Below, piece after piece: positions 58,480 through 64,000 of a stretch of DNA of 64,000 bases. The translations under genes were made by a program, and so were the position numbers. The DNA is taken from assembly GCF_021869535.1 (NCBI RefSeq), contig NW_026262690.1:94021995-94085994 (forward strand), read 5' to 3'. The first letter of the stretch is position 1. Each line of letters opens with the position of its first letter. Origin of the DNA: Mytilus californianus. Its lineage: Eukaryota > Mollusca > Bivalvia > Mytilida > Mytilidae. The notes under the pieces were generated by a model that had not been told where the DNA came from, did not search any database, and saw nothing but the letters and a program-made list of their open reading frames with translations.

Positions 58480-59305
58480 AATTTTTTTATATAAGTTTTC
58501 ATTTTGTGTAACCAGATTGAGAATAGTGACAAATCAAATGTGCTTAAACCGAAAACTTATTCTCAGATACGTTTAATATTGCAACAGAAATACGTGATCT
58601 GATTGAAGAGTAAATTCGTTGATGGCTTTTCTGGTATCATGGAAGTAATCTGCCATATGGAGTGTCATTTTACCGCAAAAAGTTGGTCCTTATACACTTC
58701 GCGCTTTAACGTTGTGACCACCTCAACCACCAAACAACATGGCTGAAAATAGAACAAAGAGGTAAAATACACGTTTAGAATATTAACTTTAAACTTGGCA
58801 CAGGTCGAGAAAAACAGACAGGTTGCAACAAAGATGAAAATGTTGAGATCTACCTACTGTCCAGTTACTATCATCCAACTTTTTATTTTCATTTTTATTT
58901 CTTACTTTTTTTCATTTATCTTTAAAATCATAATCGAAAGATAATCTTTTTACATGCAGAATTACCAGCAAGACAAGATTTTCAAATAAGTTAACATTGC
59001 TTAAATCGTCATCCTAAAAGTACTTCTTGTCCTTCGATGACGAATTTTACAAATAGAGAATAGATAAAAAAAAAAAGATTAGTTATACATGTTCAATAAA
59101 AAAGAGATTTTTTGTTTTTGTTTTTTATGTACAGCCATTTCGGCGCCTTTTATACATGTAATAGCTGCCTATACTGTATGAGTTTTCCTCATTGTCGAAG
59201 GCCCGTATGATGACATATAATTGCTTATATCTACGAATTTGAACTCTGGTGAAAATTTGTCTTCTTGGCAATTATACCGCATCTCCTTGTTTTTCAAGGT
59301 ATGGT
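58480..59305 (+). repeat. Duplicated non-coding block with dispersed repeat and retroelement tail
   Basis: 58480-59060 is collinear with 12720-13440; 59140-59305 is the retroelement tail seen at 14231. No gene. Confidence 0.6.
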
Positions 59306-59384
59306 AGATTTATCTATGTTGTTCCAAAGCAAGGAAATAAGAGTATTAACCTCTTTTTCTATTCTTTTATGAATGACTTATATG

Positions 59385-59489
59385 TACAAAACACAATGAT
59401 ATAAAAGAGAAAATTTGCAATAGGAAAAGTGAAATGAAAGATGCCGTAACAAAGAAATCATTAAACCTCATAGGCGTTATGGAAGGTAT
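59385..59489 (+). pseudogene. Isolated coiled-coil fragment of a B-box gene
   Basis: 105 bases close to 61918-62023 of gene H (ACACAATGATATAAAAGAGA ... GGCGTTATGGAAGGTAT), without any other domain. Confidence 0.8.
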
Positions 59490-59946
59490 TCCTTAATATT
59501 TTAACGGCAAATTTCAATCAAAACAATATCCGTAATTGTATTTTTGATATACATATAGATAAAACAAAAAGCACAATATAAGATAAATGTGGTATAAATA
59601 TATATAAGTTAGTTTATATGAACAAGTCTAAATTTAAAACAACGTTCAAACCTATGATTGTGTTGGATAAAAACCGCAATTTTTATACATGTGCATGCAA
59701 AACAAATTTCTTGGTAGAGGGGTTTAAATACAGCACAAACAACATTTTCCAAAAGACCAAAAAAGTAAAAAAGTATATTTTAACAAAACGCTTTTGACTA
59801 GCAGGTCGAACAACTAATATTCTTAAACCCTGCTGACTGCCATTGACGAAATGAAAATGAATCTTATTATTAATTTATTACCAAACCGAAAACAATAAAA
59901 TTGCGGAAAAGATGGTATACCGTAATCATGAGGTGCAAACATTTGT

Positions 59947-59990
59947 ACACTATATCCGGATTTCGACAATTTATGTCTCTTTAATGATGT
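59947..59990 (-). ncRNA. Hammerhead motif, degenerate core
   Basis: GAAA is kept, but the CTGAAGA core reads TTAAAGA and stem II is altered; inactive. Confidence 0.6.
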
Positions 59991-60481
59991 TAGGAATCAA
60001 AACGGTATTTGGAAGGCCATATAATTTACCGCAATTTAGGATAGAATTTTGAAAGAGTCGAAATTAGATCAACGGATCATATAAACCCGAGGGCAAATAT
60101 AATACAAGCCCAAACGAAAAAATATAAACAAGTCTAAATTGAAAACAACGTTCAAACCTATTATTGCGTTGGATAAAAACCGCAATTTTTATACGAGTAC
60201 ATGCAAAACATATTTCTTGAAAGAGGGGTCTAAATTCAGCACAAACAACATTTTCCAAAAGACCAAAAAAAGTTAAAAAGTATTTTTTAACAAAATGCAT
60301 TTGACTAGCAGGTCGAGCAACTGTTGTTCTTAACTACTCTGCTGACTGCCATTGACGATTGCCAAATAAACGGATCACCAGATATAATAGAATGGATCTT
60401 ATTATTAATTTATTACCAAACAGAAAACAAGAAACTTGCGGAAAACATGGTATACAACAAACATGAGGTGCAAAAATTTGT

Positions 60482-60525
60482 ACACCATATCCGGATTTTG
60501 ACAATTAATGTCTCTTCAGTGATGT
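60482..60525 (-). ncRNA. Hammerhead motif, core G lost
   Basis: Stems I and II kept, GAAA reads AAAA, the same lesion as in units 2-5 of the first array. Confidence 0.68.
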
Positions 60526-60661
60526 TAGGAATCGAAACGGTTTTTAGAAGGCCATATAATTAACCTCAATTTAGGATAGACTCTCGAATTTTGAAAGAGT
60601 CGAATTAGGATGAACGGATCATATACACCCGAAGCCAAATATGATTGGTTATATATATATA

Positions 60662-61070
60662 TTCTTACATTGATACCTGTGGATTATCGCATTTATCCTA
60701 TTGTGATAGTTAAATTAGCAGTTTTAAAGTCCGAGCCTTAGCAAGGACTTTAAAATTTAAGATTTTACCATCAAGATTGGATAAATTCGATAATCCACGA
60801 GTAACTTTGAAAGAATCTGTTTCTCTAATAATTAAAAAATAAATTTTCATTTTTTGTTAAACGAAAATCCCCTTCGAGTGCATTCCACATTCCACAAAGT
60901 TTCATTAACACCTGTGAGCATATTATGATGCATCCAGTGAGCTGATAAAGTTTATGATCCCTAAACTCATCCAATCATCTTCTAAGATCACCAGCAACCA
61001 CACGTTGATTAAATTATTTTATACAATGAGTTCGGAAGGTTTTTGATTGGCACAAAATTAGAGAAACTGT
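60662..61070. repeat. Palindromic dispersed element, copy 3
   Basis: Imperfect inverted arms (GTGGATTATCGCATTTATCC against its inverse at about 60775-60800), then GAATCTGTTTCTCTAAT, CCACACGTTGATTAAAT and AAATTAGAGAAACTG, in the same order as 15594-16022. Confidence 0.6.
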
Positions 61071-61072
61071 CT

Positions 61073-61482
61073 TAAATGACAATACAATAGATACTCCTCG
61101 ATTTTTAAACTTTGGAATGAGGTACAACCACACAGGTCTACTATCAGAAAATGATATGTCAGTGATATTTTAAACGCAGTGAATAACTTGCATGATGACT
61201 AGACATATTTATTATCTTTTCTTTTATTACAATGGGCTGGCAATATCTCATTTCTCCGTTATCAGCGCTAATTACTGACATGCTAACACGAACTTCTATT
61301 GAGTCAGTGAAGAAAGACAAGTACATTTAGTTTCGCATGAAAGTTTTGTATTATTTAAATTGGATAAATTACAAACTAGTTAACAACTAGACTGAGCTTG
61401 CATAAATTAAGTATTTTCAGTTTATTGAAACGTTAATGCAGCTCGATAACAAACTTGAAGAAAATGGAATGAACATTTCGAA
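61073..61482 (+). promoter_or_regulatory. Upstream region of B-box gene H with two-codon upstream frame
   Basis: Collinear with 22053-22474. ATG-GAA-TGA lies at 61464-61472, 10 nt before the main ATG. No core promoter motif can be singled out. Confidence 0.5.
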
Positions 61483-63141
61483 ATGACTAGCAAACAAACT
61501 AACTGTCAATTTCGCGAAGAGTTGACTGATATAAATTGGAAATGCCAGTCATGTGATTTAAATCTTTGTGATATATGCAATACAAAAATTCATACAAAAA
61601 GTGAAAAATTATCTAAACACAATGTTGTACTTTTACAAAACGTAGAAAATGTTGAAGAATTGGAGAAACAAGGAAAATTGGACTTGACGGAGATTGCATG
61701 TATGAAACATATGGATCAGAAATTTGAAAGATACTGCATAAATTGCGATAAACCTTTATGCTCGTCTTGTTTAATCCGGCCATTTCAGTATGAAGAATTA
61801 AAAAAAGTATACGAAGAAAAGTGCATTTTACTCGAAGATTTAAAACGTAAAATTGACGAATGTTATCCATTTTTTGAAAAGAAAGCAGCCAAATTCCGAA
61901 AAATGGATGATGGTGAGGTTACAAAACACAACGATATAAAAGAGAAAATTTGTAATAGGAAAAGTGTAATAAAAGATGCAGTAACAAAGGAATCATTAAA
62001 CCTCATAGGCGTTATGGAAGGTATATGGGATACGGAAAAAAATCCATTACTAACAGAACGCGAAAGACTTTCACAGATAGAGCAAGAATTAAAGACGAGA
62101 AAGAATACACTTCACGAAGTATTAGAAAAAAAAGATCCAGCTTCAGTTTTCTCTACTGTAGAACAAATAAGAAGAGACATACCAAAAATATTATATTCGA
62201 AAATACAGCCTCCAGAGCTCGTTTACCTTGAACCAAAAGAGAAAAATATGAAAGAAGTCTTGGGATCAGTAATAAGGATACCTGAAATATCTTTAATTCA
62301 CACATTTGACGTGCTTTTCTGCGAGATAAGTGGACTAGTGTCTCTTACGGATGATATTTGTGTTATGTATAGTAATAAATGTAGCCAGTTTAAGTATTTC
62401 ACAATATCAGGTTCCAAATTCGTAACCACAAAAGACATAGTAGATGCAGATAGAAAAGGTACACATAATTTCGAAAAGGTTTCAGATATAACAAACTATA
62501 ATGGAGAAATATTATTGTCAGACATGAGACTCCTAAACAATACTGGCACATTTGAAAAATTATCACTACCATTCATACGCGATAAACTGAGATGTACTGG
62601 TATTCATTCTTCTAAATATAATGAAGTCATCGTAGGTTTTACTAATTATTGGGGATCTGCTGGAATTCTTGAACTATCTAATATCGGTTGTAGATACGGC
62701 ATACGCGAGAAAATGAGACGAGTTGAATGCGATACTAAAAGTGACAAAGTATTATTCGATTGTCCAGAAAAAATAGCTACAAATATCAATGGGTATATTT
62801 GTGTGATAGACCGCATAAATTCAGAAAAAGCAAGAGTGGTAGTAATTGGAAAATGGGGGAAACCAAAATGGACATACACCGGTCATCCAAGTATCAATTC
62901 AGAATCTGATTTTTTTCCTAATGACATTATCACATCATTGTCAGGTCTGGTTCTAGTGGCAGAGAAAGACAAAAATGCAATTCATGTCCTATCTAAGGAA
63001 GGGCAATTCATTTGCAATTGTATTTCAGACAGTGAGATCACTGATCCAGTTAGTATATGTTTTGACAAAAAGGGACAGTTAATGATAGGGTGTTCATATT
63101 CTGGAAAAACCAGATTGCACATAGTGAAATTCACCGATTGA
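61483..63141 (+). CDS. B-box/coiled-coil/beta-propeller protein H (TRIM2/3-like, RING-less), 552 aa
   Basis: Single open exon, same architecture as gene G: B-box 1 (8-46), B-box 2 (73-96), coiled coil (about 105-250), propeller-like C-terminus (about 280-552; NGYICVID, GKWGKPKWTYTGH, GQLMIGCSYS). It lacks the acidic loop of gene G. In B-box 1 the second ligand is Arg (CQFR, position 11), so this zinc site is probably weakened; B-box 2 keeps C73, H76, C85, C88, C93, C96 and lacks the final His pair, as in all copies. Upstream and downstream DNA, including the (TG)n run, match pseudogene C, its sister. AATAAA at 63227. Function as for gene G; could be an expressed paralogue or one at the start of decay. 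Confidence 0.88.
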   Translation: MTSKQTNCQFREELTDINWKCQSCDLNLCDICNTKIHTKSEKLSKHNVVLLQNVENVEELEKQGKLDLTEIACMKHMDQKFERYCINCDKPLCSSCLIRPFQYEELKKVYEEKCILLEDLKRKIDECYPFFEKKAAKFRKMDDGEVTKHNDIKEKICNRKSVIKDAVTKESLNLIGVMEGIWDTEKNPLLTERERLSQIEQELKTRKNTLHEVLEKKDPASVFSTVEQIRRDIPKILYSKIQPPELVYLEPKEKNMKEVLGSVIRIPEISLIHTFDVLFCEISGLVSLTDDICVMYSNKCSQFKYFTISGSKFVTTKDIVDADRKGTHNFEKVSDITNYNGEILLSDMRLLNNTGTFEKLSLPFIRDKLRCTGIHSSKYNEVIVGFTNYWGSAGILELSNIGCRYGIREKMRRVECDTKSDKVLFDCPEKIATNINGYICVIDRINSEKARVVVIGKWGKPKWTYTGHPSINSESDFFPNDIITSLSGLVLVAEKDKNAIHVLSKEGQFICNCISDSEITDPVSICFDKKGQLMIGCSYSGKTRLHIVKFTD

Positions 63142-63172
63142 GATCGTAATATGCTAGTAGCTAACTCATCAA

Positions 63173-63173
<1 letters not shown>

Positions 63174-63211
<38 letters not shown>
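63174..63211 (+). repeat. (TG)n microsatellite after gene H
   Basis: About 18 TG repeats in the 3' UTR region, before the AATAAA; counterpart at 23737. Confidence 0.9.
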
Positions 63212-63213
<2 letters not shown>

Positions 63214-63589
63214 TAATTTTTGTAATAATAAAATTAAACTGTTTCATTTAATGAATTACCAAATTATTTTAAGCAATCTTCTTCTGCAATATAGTATATT
63301 TTTACAGCAGCGATAACAATTTTTTGTCTCATATAGTAAACACTGATTAAACTTCAAATATCATGTAAGAGGTCGTGGGTTCGATCCATGCTCGTTCAAT
63401 TCAAAGACTAGAAATTTGATATTTTCTGCTTTTGTACTATGCACATTGTATTTACACTACCAAGAATTTACCAACGTTTTTTTGGTACATTTCTACCCTC
63501 GTACATATCAGTACTGTTCGGCAAGACTAAAAACTTGTAATGTTATACTTTCTATTAATTCAGTACTGTTTATTATTATACAAAAACTG

Positions 63590-63810
63590 TACAATTACTA
63601 ATTCTATAAATTCAGTACTGATTTTTTCAGTACTGTTTCAATACTGATTTCGTCAGTACTGTTTCAGTACTGATTTCGTCAGTACTGTTTCAGTACTAAT
63701 TTCGTCAGTACTGTTTCAGTACTGATTTTGTCAGTACTGTTTCAGTACTGATTTCGTCAGTACTGTTTCAGTACTGATTTCTTCAGTACTGTTTCATTAT
63801 GATACTGATT
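63590..63810 (+). repeat. 26-bp minisatellite rich in CAGTACTG
   Basis: About eight copies of a unit made of TCAGTACTGTTT and CAGTACTGATTTCG; each half contains the palindrome CAGTACTG. Looser copies extend from about 63500 to 63850. Confidence 0.85.
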
Positions 63811-64000
63811 AAGTCAGTACTGTATCTGTATGGAATATTTCATTACTGTTTTAAGTATATTCTTACTTTTTTTCAGTGCATGGATTAATGTATTCATTTT
63901 AAAAAAGATGTCATTTCTTTAAAAACGTAGCTGTGCACTTTAGTTTATTTATCTTACAATTGGTTACAATGTTTACATTTGAATGCATACAGTGATGCCA
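63811..64000. other. Non-genic end of window
   Basis: AT-rich, nothing recognised. Confidence 0.4.

Larger units (their letters stand above)
59615..60645. repeat. Second ribozyme array, two ~504-538-bp units
   Basis: Units start at about 59622 and 60126 with AACAAGTCTAAATT. The preceding CGGCAAATTTCAATCAAAAC segment matches the one before the Penelope relic at 16.3 kb, so both arrays sit at corresponding places of the two blocks, with five units in one and two in the other. Confidence 0.8.

Noticed and set aside
63365-63395. tRNA gene or tRNA-derived SINE at GTGGGTTCGATCC
   Set aside because: Only the T-arm-like box is present; no acceptor or anticodon arm or A box can be folded nearby. The sequence is just part of the duplicated downstream region.

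Overview
The window reads as repeat-rich, AT-rich nuclear DNA of a bivalve mollusc, most likely a marine mussel. This is inferred from intron-bearing genes with GT..AG splice sites, an expanded family of RING-less B-box/coiled-coil/beta-propeller (TRIM2/3-like) genes, Penelope-like elements, a Ginger-type integrase transposon, and dispersed repeats of a kind I associate with mussel genomes. No rRNA or tRNA gene, CRISPR array or bacterial operon is visible.

Layout. 1-7.5 kb: no gene; MITEs, a perfect 47-bp palindrome and 5'-truncated retroelement tails. 7.5-24 kb: B-box pseudogene A, relic B, a Penelope relic, a roughly 538-bp tandem array carrying hammerhead-ribozyme motifs, a non-autonomous Ginger-like element, and B-box pseudogene C. 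25-35 kb: B-box relics, pseudogene D, a decayed reverse transcriptase and dispersed repeats. 35-36.2 kb: a second Penelope relic. 36.3-42.6 kb: a complete Ginger-like transposon whose nine exons join into one 669-codon frame with a full HHCC + DD35E integrase, flanked by terminal inverted repeats built from many copies of a 14-bp motif. 42.6-46.0 kb: inverted ribozyme repeats and a Penelope-like element with an open RT + GIY-YIG frame and about 228-bp inverted ends. 46.8-48.5 kb: intact B-box gene G (579 aa). 52.8-63.1 kb: pseudogene E, relic F, a two-unit hammerhead 'retrozyme-like' insertion, another ribozyme array, and intact B-box gene H (552 aa).

Two stories stand out. First, the B-box locus evolves by block duplication: 7.5-24 kb and 52.8-63.4 kb hold largely the same markers, and later insertions can be recognised because the other block has the empty site. 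Only two of about ten copies remain open. Second, the window holds at least two families of tandem repeats with type I hammerhead ribozymes, together with Penelope elements, which are the suspected source of the reverse transcriptase for such circular-RNA retroelements. Several ribozymes have lost one conserved core G at a CpG, while copies at 43.1, 43.4 and 58.2 kb keep the full core.

All exon joins, ribozyme folds and repeat boundaries were read by eye. Family names rest on motif recognition, not on database searches.
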